The notes under the pieces are model-generated. The model was not told where the DNA came from. It made no database searches and was given only the letters and a program-made list of their open reading frames with translations. Shown in pieces: positions 8,540 through 16,424 of a stretch of DNA of 59,073 nt (positions are counted from its first letter, which is position 1; each line of letters starts with the position of its first letter). The DNA lies in the NCBI GenBank assembly GCA_019745775.1, contig JAIESR010000025.1, positions 1-59,073 on the forward strand, written 5' to 3'. Origin of the DNA: Xanthobacteraceae bacterium (GTDB lineage: Bacteria; Pseudomonadota; Alphaproteobacteria; Rhizobiales; Xanthobacteraceae). Made by a program: the position numbers and the translations under genes.

Positions 8540-9549
8540 GCTTCGATCCTCACGCGCGGATCGATGACGCCGTAGAGGATGTCGATCAGCAGGTTGAGCA
8601 GGACATACATGACCGCCATGGTGAGCACGAAGCCCTGCAGCGGCGCGAAGTCCGACGCCACCAGCGCTTCGACCGCGTAGGAGCCGATGCCCGGCCAGGC
8701 GAACACCTTCTCGACCAGCACATTGGCGCCAAGCAGGAACGAGAACACCATGCCGAGCGTGGTGACGACCGGGATCATGGCGTTGCGGAAGGCGTAGGTG
8801 ACGATGACGGTGGCCGGCGACAGGCCGCTGGCGCGGGCGGTGCGGACGAAATCGGACGCCAGCACCGCCAGCATCGAGGCGCGGGTCATGCGCGCGATCG
8901 GCGCCAGCGAGAAGATCGCAAGCGTCATGGCCGGCAGGACGAGCTGTTTCAGGCTGGAAACAAACACTTCGCCGTTGCCGGCGATCGCGCTGTCGATCAG
9001 GTAGAAGCCGGTAATCCGTGGTGGCGCGCTGAGGAAGGTGTCGAGACGTCCGAGCGGCGCCGGTGCGATCCCGAGCAGGTAGTAGAAAACGTAGACCAGG
9101 ATCAGGCCGGTGAAGAACACCGGCAGCGAGACGCCGGCGGTCGAGATCACGCGGCAGAGATGGTCAGCGAGCGATCCGGGTTTGGTTGCGGCCAGTATGC
9201 CCAGCGGCACCGCGATCAGCATGGAGACGATGAGCCCGAGCAGCGTCAGCTCGGCGGAGGCGGGCAGGCGGTTGCGGATATCGGTCGCGACCGGCTGGCC
9301 TGTCGTGAGCGATGTCCCGAGGTCGCCGCGCGCGAGGTCGGCCACGTAGTTGCCGAACTGCACGATCAGCGGCTTGTCGAGCCCGAGCTTCACCCGCACC
9401 TGCTCGATCGCTTCCTTGGTGGCGGCGGGTCCGGCGAAATACGCCGCCGGATCGCCCGGCAGCGCACGTGTGAGCAGGAACGTGACGATGATCACGCCGA
9501 TCAGGCTCGGCACCGCGATCAGCGATCGCTTCAAGATCATCCGGAGCAT
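8536..9549 (-). CDS. ABC transporter permease, DppB type
   Basis: A 337-residue inner-membrane permease of the DppB/OppB class, opening with a transmembrane helix (LIAVPSLIGVIIVTFLLTRA) followed by the diagnostic LPGDPAAYFAGP and later the VQFGNYVADLARGDLGTSL segment; the EAA loop is seen in RTARASGLSPATVIVTYAFRN. The frame opens with TTG at 9552, but the ATG at 9549 is the more likely start. It lies about 100 bases after the binding-protein gene, with a strong stem-loop in the gap. Confidence 0.94.
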   Translation of the reverse strand: MLRMILKRSLIAVPSLIGVIIVTFLLTRALPGDPAAYFAGPAATKEAIEQVRVKLGLDKPLIVQFGNYVADLARGDLGTSLTTGQPVATDIRNRLPASAELTLLGLIVSMLIAVPLGILAATKPGSLADHLCRVISTAGVSLPVFFTGLILVYVFYYLLGIAPAPLGRLDTFLSAPPRITGFYLIDSAIAGNGEVFVSSLKQLVLPAMTLAIFSLAPIARMTRASMLAVLASDFVRTARASGLSPATVIVTYAFRNAMIPVVTTLGMVFSFLLGANVLVEKVFAWPGIGSYAVEALVASDFAPLQGFVLTMAVMYVLLNLLIDILYGVIDPRVRIEA

Positions 9550-9594
9550 CAAAGGTCCCGCCTGTGTCTTAATGGTGCCGCGAATTCGGTCGGA

Positions 9595-9621
9595 CTCCCT
9601 CTCCCCAAAGGGGAGAGGGAG
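9595..9621. promoter_or_regulatory. Perfect 12-bp stem-loop between binding-protein and permease genes
   Basis: CTCCCTCTCCCC - AAA - GGGGAGAGGGAG forms a perfect 12-bp stem with a 3-base loop, partly extended by flanking GGTC/GACC. It lies on the minus-strand transcript between the binding-protein stop (9650) and the permease start (9549). Such elements commonly stabilise the binding-protein mRNA or attenuate read-through, giving more binding protein than membrane components. No U-tract follows, so a classical intrinsic terminator is less likely. Confidence 0.65.
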
Positions 9622-9649
9622 CAGACCGGACTCGCTGCACGACCACGCA

Positions 9650-11266
9650 TCACCCCTTCACGAACGACCGGTAATCGAGACGCCGGTGGAACCAGTACTG
9701 GTAGCCGGACACGTTCTTCTGCATCGCGACGTTGACGTAAGGCTGGAACAGCGGGATGCGCGGCATGTCGGCGAAGGCGAGGTCGACGAAGCCCTTCACA
9801 TTGGTCTCGTACTTGGCGGTGTCGTTGATCGCGGCGGCATCGACCGCGGCGTCGATCATCGAGTCGAGCTTCGGCGACTGGTAGCTCATCGTGTTGAAGA
9901 TCGAATTCTTGCCGTGGTAGCACCAGATGAAGAAGTATTCCGGATAGTCGAGCCAGCCGGAGAACACGTTGGTGTAGAGCGGCAGCACCTTCTTGTTCAG
10001 CTCGGTGCGCCAGGTCGCGCCCGGGATCTTGTTGATGGTGCATTTGATGCCGATCTGCGCGAGGCTCTCCTGGGTGAGCACGCAGAGCGGCTCGTTGACG
10101 CCGGCGAAGCCGAGGTCGAACGACAGCGTGGTCTCGAAGCCGTTCGGATAACCGGCTTCCGCCATCAGCTGCCTGGCCTTGGCGATATCGGTGGTGAACT
10201 TGTGCGGCTGCGGCCAGGCGACCTCGGTCTTGGTGCCGGCCGGCGCGCCGAACATCGGCTTCGAGAGGCCGAACAGCACTGCGTCCATGATTTTCTGGTA
10301 GGGAATGGCGTAGGCGACTGCGTGGCGCACCTTCGGATTGTCGAACGGCGGCTTGGTGACGTTCATGCCGAGGTACTGGATGCCGTTCGAGTATGGCGTC
10401 GAGATGATGCTGAGCTTCTGGTTGTTTCTGAGCTCGGAAAAATCCTTGTTCGGCAGATCGTAGGAGATGTCGGCGTCGCCGCGCTCCAGCAGCGCGCGCC
10501 GGTTGCCGGCGGAGGGTACGATGCGCCACACGACGCGGCGCACCTTCGGTTGCGCACCGCCCGCCCATTTGTCGAAGCGCTCCATCACCACCTCGGTGCC
10601 GGGGGTCCAGCTCACCACCCGGTAGGCACCGCTGCCGGCGGTGTTCTGCTTGGTGTATTCGAGGCCCCAGGGGTCCTTCTCGGTCGCGTGCTTCTTCACC
10701 AGGCCGGAATTGACGATGCAGGGGACGATCACCGCGAGGTCGGGGATGGTCAGCCGGTCCTTCTTGAGGAAGTCGACGCGGACGGTGTTGTTGTCGACGA
10801 CGACGAACTGCTCGGTCTTGGTGAGCGAGCCCGCGCCCATCTGGAAGGTCGGGAAGCCGCCGACCGACACCGCGCGATCGAGCGACCACTTCACGTCGTT
10901 CGCGGTCACCGGCGAGCCGTCGTGGAAGGTCGCATTCTTCTTGAGCTTGAAGGTGACCGACATGTCGCCGACGTTCATGTCGTCGGCCAGCTCCATCTTG
11001 AAGCGGTCGCGGTCGTAGTAGGGCGTGCCGTTGACCGTCTTCATCTCGTGGCTGATAAGGCGGTCGTAGCAATTCCACGACACCTCGTAGCCCGGGACGT
11101 TGGTGCCGACGCCGTGGATGTCGATGTTGTTGGGGCCGCTCTCGGAGACGATCAGCAGCGTCTCCTGCCGGGCCTGCGCCTTCGCCGGCGACCAGATCGC
11201 CGGCGCGGTCACGGCGCTTGAGGCGACGACCGCGCCCGCGGATTTCAAGAAGTCCCGACGTTTCAT
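9650..11266 (-). CDS. ABC transporter substrate-binding protein, family 5 (peptide/opine type), Tat-exported
   Basis: A 538-residue periplasmic binding protein of the SBP_bac_5 family. The chosen start, MKRRDFLKSAGAVVASS at 11266, gives a twin-arginine signal with cleavage after SPAKA; the longer frame to 11296 adds ten residues before this motif. Family marks include VTFKLKKNATFHDGSPVTANDVKWSLDR in the N-terminal lobe (about 85-115) and the KVRHAVAYAIPYQKIMD segment in the middle. It heads the dppB-dppC-dppDF-atzG-atzE unit. Many family members bind things other than peptides, and the context favours an amide or ureide ligand, which is inference. Confidence 0.93.
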   Translation of the reverse strand: MKRRDFLKSAGAVVASSAVTAPAIWSPAKAQARQETLLIVSESGPNNIDIHGVGTNVPGYEVSWNCYDRLISHEMKTVNGTPYYDRDRFKMELADDMNVGDMSVTFKLKKNATFHDGSPVTANDVKWSLDRAVSVGGFPTFQMGAGSLTKTEQFVVVDNNTVRVDFLKKDRLTIPDLAVIVPCIVNSGLVKKHATEKDPWGLEYTKQNTAGSGAYRVVSWTPGTEVVMERFDKWAGGAQPKVRRVVWRIVPSAGNRRALLERGDADISYDLPNKDFSELRNNQKLSIISTPYSNGIQYLGMNVTKPPFDNPKVRHAVAYAIPYQKIMDAVLFGLSKPMFGAPAGTKTEVAWPQPHKFTTDIAKARQLMAEAGYPNGFETTLSFDLGFAGVNEPLCVLTQESLAQIGIKCTINKIPGATWRTELNKKVLPLYTNVFSGWLDYPEYFFIWCYHGKNSIFNTMSYQSPKLDSMIDAAVDAAAINDTAKYETNVKGFVDLAFADMPRIPLFQPYVNVAMQKNVSGYQYWFHRRLDYRSFVKG

Positions 11267-11471
11267 GGAAGGCTCCCGGTGCTGGAAAAAGGGCATCTGG
11301 GAACCGGAGTCGCAAAGCTCGTGCCAGCCGCGGCCGCGGCCGTGGTCGCAGGGCCAAGCCCTTAAATTGTATACAATTTCGGGAATTGGCCGCCGAGCAT
11401 CGGTGCGCCAGCGTCGGAACTGCCGTTATTTTGAGCAGTTGGCGGGTGCTCTGGGGGCAGGGGCGGATGGG

Positions 11472-13163
11472 TTAATCTGGCTGGTCGTCCTCGCGCTTCA
11501 CCGGCTCGTTCATGGCCACGTCGCTGCGGCGCTCGTTGCTCATGGCCTGTCCGAGCGAGAAGTAGTCGCTGTCGGTCGCCATCCTGGCTTGGCGCGCGAG
11601 CTCCTTTGGCCAGTGGCCGAGATCGTAGCCGTGCCACGGCGGTTGCGGCGTGAGCGGCGGCAGGCCGAGGCGCTCCCAGATGGCCCGCGCGTTCTCCATG
11701 AATTCGCGCTTCGGCAACGCGACCGGCGCGAACGTGCCTTTGAGCGTCGCGTTGATCAGCACCGCGGCGGTCTCGCCGCCGTCATGCGGGCCGCGCGGGC
11801 CGTGCCCGGGATCCTTGTGCGGCATGAGCTTGAGATCGTATTGCGGCTGGCAGCGATAGGACATCGCCCACAACAGCGCGTCGGCGTTCTCCGGCTCGAT
11901 GTCCTCGTCGACCGCGATGATCCATTTGCCGGCGAAGCGATGCAGCGACGCCGCGCCATGCAGCGCGCGCCAGATCTCCGATTCCGGCGCGCCGCGCGCG
12001 AACTGGATCGCGATCACGGCATAGAGGCTGGTGAGCGGCTCGTGCATCGCCACCCGCTTGACGCCGCGGATCGACAGCACGGACTTGAGATAGTGCTGGA
12101 ACACCGGCTCCATCGCCACGCGGCGGATCACGCTCGACTCGCTCGGCGTGACCTGGCTGATGAAGGAGGTCAGGATCGGGTGGCGCCGCCGCGTGATCGC
12201 GGTGACGTCCATGAAGGCGTTGTATTCCTGGAGGTTGACGTAGCCGTGGGATTCGCCGAACGGCGCTTCGGGCTCCAGCGTCTCGGTGTTGATCAGGCCC
12301 TCGATCACGATCTCGGCTTCCGCCGGCACCATGAGGTCGACGGTCTTGCACCGCACGACATTGATCGGTCCGCCGGCGATCGCGCCCGCGACCGCGAGCT
12401 CGTCGAGATCGTTGGCGAGTTTCTGCACCGATGCGTAGGACACGACCGGCGGGCAGCCGACCACCACCGCGCAAGGGAGCGGCTCGCCGCGCGCCTTGTA
12501 TTTCTCCCAGTGCGCGTAGATACCGGCGCGCAGCTCGACCGACGGGTTCATCCCGAGGCGCCTGGGCGCCTTGAGCTGGCCGCGATAGTTGCCGACGTTC
12601 TGCACGCCCGAGTCTGGGTCCTTGGTGATGTAGTGGCCGGCCGAAAGATAAGGCGCGTTGTCCCAGCCTGGCGTCGAGATCGGCACCGGCAGCCCGTCGA
12701 GCGACTGGCCGTCCTTGTCGAGGTCCTTGCCGGTGATCACGATCTCCTGGCACGGCGCGGTCTCGACCACGCGCGGCGGGACCGGGTTGGCGATGGCGTT
12801 GACCCAGGCGGCGCCGATGTCTTCCAGCGGCTTGCCGAAGCCGGTGCGGTAGACCGCGCGGTTGGCGGCGAGGCCCGCCACCAGCACGGCGCCGTCATAG
12901 CGACGTCCCTTCGAGTCGGTCGGCTGCGTGAACAGAAACGCCTTGCGGTCGGGCTCGGGAATGCCGCCGCGATACTGCCAGCGCACCAGCGGGTGCATCT
13001 CGGTGTCTTTGTTGATCGGCTCGTCGACCACGACCAAGAGGTTGTCGCGCGCCAACGCCAGCACGTGCTCGTGCAGGTCCGGATAGCTGCGCGCGTTCGC
13101 CGGCGTGCCGTCCCGATAGCGATCGAGCGCGGCGGGGATTTTCTGGCGGGTCCGGTCGTTCAT
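11472..13163 (-). CDS. UbiD-family (prenylated-FMN) decarboxylase, copy 2
   Basis: A 563-residue UbiD-family enzyme. Arg in GNYRGQL and the pair Glu299/Glu304 in EAPFGESHGY match the catalytic Arg-Glu-Glu set of prFMN decarboxylases. It is the nearest paralogue of the copy at 161-1813. The chosen start is the ATG at 13163 (MNDRTRQK), which shares its A with the TGA of the upstream amidase (TGATG), a sign of coupled translation; the frame to 13199 is an overrun. In this operon it follows an amidase and three oxygenase-type genes, so a plausible role is decarboxylation of an aromatic or heteroaromatic acid released by amide hydrolysis. It is about 200 bases upstream of the ABC binding-protein gene. 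Confidence 0.93.
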   Translation of the reverse strand: MNDRTRQKIPAALDRYRDGTPANARSYPDLHEHVLALARDNLLVVVDEPINKDTEMHPLVRWQYRGGIPEPDRKAFLFTQPTDSKGRRYDGAVLVAGLAANRAVYRTGFGKPLEDIGAAWVNAIANPVPPRVVETAPCQEIVITGKDLDKDGQSLDGLPVPISTPGWDNAPYLSAGHYITKDPDSGVQNVGNYRGQLKAPRRLGMNPSVELRAGIYAHWEKYKARGEPLPCAVVVGCPPVVSYASVQKLANDLDELAVAGAIAGGPINVVRCKTVDLMVPAEAEIVIEGLINTETLEPEAPFGESHGYVNLQEYNAFMDVTAITRRRHPILTSFISQVTPSESSVIRRVAMEPVFQHYLKSVLSIRGVKRVAMHEPLTSLYAVIAIQFARGAPESEIWRALHGAASLHRFAGKWIIAVDEDIEPENADALLWAMSYRCQPQYDLKLMPHKDPGHGPRGPHDGGETAAVLINATLKGTFAPVALPKREFMENARAIWERLGLPPLTPQPPWHGYDLGHWPKELARQARMATDSDYFSLGQAMSNERRSDVAMNEPVKREDDQPD

Positions 13164-14536
13164 CAATGTCCGGCGCGGCCGAGATGGTCGCGCAGCCATC
13201 CTGCCAGTGCGAACGCACGGGCGTCTTCATTGAAAAAACCGATGATCTGCAGGCCGAGCGGCATGCCGTCGATCTCGAACAACGGCAGCGACAATGCCGG
13301 CACGCCAAGCAACGAGCTCGGCACCGCAGACGGCGCGTTGCCGCTCGATGCGATTCCTCGTGGCGCAGGTCCGCCGGCCGCCAGCGCGAGGCAGCCGTCG
13401 AAGCCGCCGGCGAGGTTGCCGTAGAGCGCGCGAATGCGCGCGCGCTCGGCCAGCGTCGCGCGATAGTCTGCCAACGTCAGCGCTTCGCTTTCGACGAGGC
13501 GTTCGCGCATGAAGCTGCTGAGCTTTTCCGGATCGCGCTGGTAGGCGCCGCGCAGGAACCAGCGCGTCTCGAAACCATTGATCCTGTTCGACAGGGGATG
13601 CGCGTCGGCGATGGCGGTCTCGACTGCGTCGATCGCGGCGTCGTCATGCCGGGTCGAAACGGCGACGCCGTTCTGCTTTAGCCGCTGCAAGGTTTCCTGC
13701 ATCAACGCCTTTGCCGCCGGCTCCGCGATCGCCCATCCGGCGGTTTCGAGGAAAGCCAGGCGTTTGGGCCTTGTCGGAGCAGGGCACGTGGCCGGGCCGA
13801 TCAGCCCCGGCGTTCCGGCGTCGCCGCCGACCCGCGTCACGATTTCGAACGCGACCTGCCAGGTGTCTTCGAGCGTGGCGGCGATGACGCCGGTGCAGCT
13901 CTGGCTCTGGTAGTCGTGACAGCCCTCCCGGTTCAGCGCGTTGACCGACGGCTTATAGCCATAACAGCCGCAATAGCTCGCCGGACGGATGGTCGAGGCG
14001 ATCACCTGCGTGCCGAGCGCGGCGCTCGCCATGCCGCAGCCGACCGCCGCGGCCGAACCGCTCGACGAGCCGCCCGGCGTGTGTTCGAGATTGTGGGGAT
14101 TGCGGGTGCCGCGCGGCTGGGTGGCGGCGAATTCGGTGGTGACGGTCTTGCCGAGGATGACGGCGCCGGCCTGCCGCAATGCCGAGACGCAGGCGGCGTC
14201 CTTCTCCGAGCGCCAGCCCGCAAATAACGGCGAGCCCATCTCGGTCGGCATGTCGGCGGTCTCGATGATGTCCTTGATGCCCATCGGCATGCCGTCGATC
14301 GGCGAGGCGGGTTTGCCGGCTTTCCAACGCGCCGTCGAAGCATCGGCGGCGGCACGCGCGCCCTCGATGTCAAAGGTGACGAAGGCACCGACGTCCTTTT
14401 CGCGGTTGGCGAATTCGACGAGGCAGGCGTCGAGGAAATCCCGCGGCGTGGCGGTGCCGGCGGCGAATTGTTTGGTGATGGCGAGGAACGGACGAACCGC
14501 GGGGCGGGTCTCCTGTTCAGGCGCGAGCATCGTCAT
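13163..14536 (-). CDS. Amidase-signature hydrolase
   Basis: A 457-residue amidase-signature enzyme. Triad residues are Lys88 (MGIKD), cis-Ser cluster 157-159 (GGSSSGSA) and the nucleophile candidate Ser181. The segment around the nucleophile reads GTQVIASTIRPASYCG, where most amidases have GTDTxGS; the serine is kept but the glycine before it is alanine. The start MTMLAPEQ at 14536 overlaps the stop of the monooxygenase gene by four bases (ATGA); the long frame extending to 15115 runs through the monooxygenase in the wrong frame and is an artefact. It likely hydrolyses an amide of the pathway compound before or after hydroxylation; no specific substrate can be assigned. Confidence 0.92.
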   Translation of the reverse strand: MTMLAPEQETRPAVRPFLAITKQFAAGTATPRDFLDACLVEFANREKDVGAFVTFDIEGARAAADASTARWKAGKPASPIDGMPMGIKDIIETADMPTEMGSPLFAGWRSEKDAACVSALRQAGAVILGKTVTTEFAATQPRGTRNPHNLEHTPGGSSSGSAAAVGCGMASAALGTQVIASTIRPASYCGCYGYKPSVNALNREGCHDYQSQSCTGVIAATLEDTWQVAFEIVTRVGGDAGTPGLIGPATCPAPTRPKRLAFLETAGWAIAEPAAKALMQETLQRLKQNGVAVSTRHDDAAIDAVETAIADAHPLSNRINGFETRWFLRGAYQRDPEKLSSFMRERLVESEALTLADYRATLAERARIRALYGNLAGGFDGCLALAAGGPAPRGIASSGNAPSAVPSSLLGVPALSLPLFEIDGMPLGLQIIGFFNEDARAFALAGWLRDHLGRAGH

Positions 14537-15762
14537 GCGTCCTCGAGCTCCAGTGCGTCGGCGCGGCGCTGGCTCGCGATCATCGAGGTGCGCAGCAGGA
14601 ATTGCCGTGCGCGCGCCGGGTCGGCCGCGGTGGCGCGCAGATCGTCGAGGTTCTTCTTGCGCACCTCCGGATCGCTGGCTTCCAGCCGGCGTTTGTTGGC
14701 GATCGACTGCTCCTGCACGAACTCGACCGCGACGGTGCGGCGCTGGCGATCGTAGATATCGAGCAGGCGGTCGCTCGCGCCGTCGAGGATGACTCGCGCG
14801 AGCTTGTCGGAGAGGTTGGCGCCGTCCTGTAGCCCGCCGTTCAGCCCCATGCCGCCGATCGGATTGTTGACGTGTGCGCTGTCGCCCGCCAGCACGACGC
14901 GGCCCTTGCGGAAAGTCGCGGCGACGCGCTGGTGCGTCACATAGAGGTTGCGGTGGATGACCTCGTAGCCATGCGGGGCGGGGAAGAATTTCTGCATCAG
15001 TGCCTGCACCGCGGTTTCGCTGGTCAGTTCCTCCTCGGGGGTGGTGGAGTCGGTCGGGAAAACGGTGCGCCACAGCCCGGGCGGGCCGTCGGCCGACACC
15101 TTGAAGCAATTGCACCAGGCGCCGGGGTCGGCGAAGTAGCTGCGGTAGCAGTAGCCCCGGTTGGCCTCGAAATCGAACGGCGTCGTGAACACGATGAAGC
15201 GTTCCGGCCAGGTGAAGCCGTCGAAGGCGATGCCGGACTGCTTGCGCACCGTGCTGCGGCCGCCGTCGGCGCCGATGACATAGGCCCCCTTGTGCGTCTT
15301 GACGCCGTCCGGCCCGCGCACGGTGAGGGTGGCGGAGTCCGCATCCTGCGAGACGTCGGTCACGGCATGGCCGTACATCAGGTCGACGTTGCCAAGCTTC
15401 TTGACCCGCTCCAGCAGCAGCTTGGCGGTCTTGAACTGCTCACACTGCACGACGAACGGGTGCCTGGTGTCGTTCTTCAGGATCGCGTGGTCGAACTCGG
15501 CGACCAGTGAGTCGGTCGGCCGGTCCCAGAACTGAAATATAGGCGCAACGAGACCGACCCTGGCCATGTCGTCGGCCAGCCCGTCGTCGCTGAGGAGATC
15601 GAGCGTCGCGGGATGCGTCGTCGCAGCGCGCGGATCGGCCTGCGGGCTGTCGTTCTCGTCGAACAGCCGGACCGGGATGCCCTTGCGTCCCAACAGCCAT
15701 GCGCAGAGCAGGCCGACGGGCCCGCCGCCCGAGATCAGGACGCGCTTGCCGTCGACACTCAT
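14533..15762 (-). CDS. FAD-dependent aromatic monooxygenase (PheA/TfdB/MhpA-like group)
   Basis: A 409-residue group A flavoprotein hydroxylase. It has the N-terminal dinucleotide motif GGGPVGLLCAWLLGRKG followed by an acidic residue (LFDE), the middle DG-type motif (VIGADGGRSTVRK) and the FAD ribityl motif GDSAHVNNPIGGMGLNGG. Such enzymes hydroxylate phenols or related rings using NAD(P)H without a separate reductase. The start MSVDGKRVLISGGG at 15762 was chosen because it begins directly at the flavin fold; the frame continues upstream only through a REP element and the cupin gene. It is four-base-overlapped with the amidase gene downstream, so the two are co-translated. Confidence 0.92.
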   Translation of the reverse strand: MSVDGKRVLISGGGPVGLLCAWLLGRKGIPVRLFDENDSPQADPRAATTHPATLDLLSDDGLADDMARVGLVAPIFQFWDRPTDSLVAEFDHAILKNDTRHPFVVQCEQFKTAKLLLERVKKLGNVDLMYGHAVTDVSQDADSATLTVRGPDGVKTHKGAYVIGADGGRSTVRKQSGIAFDGFTWPERFIVFTTPFDFEANRGYCYRSYFADPGAWCNCFKVSADGPPGLWRTVFPTDSTTPEEELTSETAVQALMQKFFPAPHGYEVIHRNLYVTHQRVAATFRKGRVVLAGDSAHVNNPIGGMGLNGGLQDGANLSDKLARVILDGASDRLLDIYDRQRRTVAVEFVQEQSIANKRRLEASDPEVRKKNLDDLRATAADPARARQFLLRTSMIASQRRADALELEDA

Positions 15763-15778
15763 GGGATATGTCCCCGGC

Positions 15779-15867
15779 CCGTCATGGCCGGGCTTGTCCC
15801 GGCCATCCACGCCTTTTTCATGAACAAAGCAAGACGTGGATGCCCGGCACAAGGCCGGGCATGACGT
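15779..15867. repeat. REP-type palindrome doublet, family B
   Basis: Two hairpins in opposite orientation around CATCCACGCC..AGACGTGGATG: GTCATGGCCGGGC..GTCCCGGCCAT and GCCCGGCAC..GCCGGGCATGAC. Related copies lie at 32199-32286 and 51551-51583. It lies between the cupin and monooxygenase genes inside the long operon. Confidence 0.85.
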
Positions 15868-15890
15868 CGTGTGTGTGGCTTCATCGTTTC

Positions 15891-16277
15891 TTACTTCTTG
15901 GTCTCGTCGTAGTAGTGGATTTCGTAGAGGAGGCAACCGCGATCCGATTTGAACGGCCCGTGGTAGACGCCCGGCGGCCGGCAGGCATAGGTCGGCGCCT
16001 CGAAACTCTCGCCGCCCTGACCCTTGGTGTCGTTGCCGACGATCAGATCGCCGGAGACGAGATAGACCTCTTCCCAGTGGTCGTGGACGAACGGCGCGGT
16101 CGTGTACACGCCGGGGTCGAAGCGCAGGAGCCGCGTGCGGCTGCCCATCTTGCGGGTCTCGTCGAGATCGCTGGCGAGCGTCTTCTGCTGGATGCCGGCC
16201 GGATAGCCGGGCGGTGTGAACCAGCCTTCGCCCATGTCGATGCGCTGGAACTCGAGATGCGGCTTGTTGAATGGCAT
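15891..16277 (-). CDS. Small cupin-domain protein
   Basis: A 128-residue single-domain cupin. Both metal-binding motifs are visible: motif 1 as HDHWEE (His, His, Glu) followed by the usual spacing to Gly, and motif 2 as PPGVYHGPF (PxGxxH), so it probably binds Fe, Mn or Zn. Small cupins of this kind act as dioxygenases, isomerases or hydrolases in aromatic and diketone breakdown. The start MPFNKPHLEF at 16277 was preferred over the frame to 16328, which adds an arginine-rich tail of no family likeness. Placement between two monooxygenase genes suggests a catalytic step in the same pathway. Confidence 0.85.
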   Translation of the reverse strand: MPFNKPHLEFQRIDMGEGWFTPPGYPAGIQQKTLASDLDETRKMGSRTRLLRFDPGVYTTAPFVHDHWEEVYLVSGDLIVGNDTKGQGGESFEAPTYACRPPGVYHGPFKSDRGCLLYEIHYYDETKK

Positions 16278-16339
16278 GGCGATAGTCCCGGTGGCGTGTC
16301 GGCGCGATGGTCGCGGCTGGCGCCGCAAAGGTCAAGTGC

Positions 16340-16424
16340 GGCTCATTTGCGCTCGAGCATGGTCTCGCCGAAAACCGGTGCCCACCCCGGATCGATTCCC
16401 GGGCAGGCTTTTTCGGGATCGTGC
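16340..16424. repeat. Dispersed imperfect palindrome (rhizobial CCGAAAACCGG type)
   Basis: Intergenic sequence with arms GAGCATGGTCTCGCCGAAAACCGGTGCCCAC and GGGCAGGCTTTTTCGGGATCGTGCTC in inverted relation. This resembles a common short repeat of rhizobial genomes. Only one copy was noticed in this window. Confidence 0.5.

Noticed and set aside
9350-13424. Plus-strand frames of 623 and 774 codons
   Set aside because: Antisense to the binding-protein, UbiD and amidase genes; no domain likeness and strongly biased residue content.
14537-15115. N-terminal extension of the amidase frame
   Set aside because: It reads through the FAD monooxygenase in another frame; the true start at 14536 overlaps the upstream stop by four bases.
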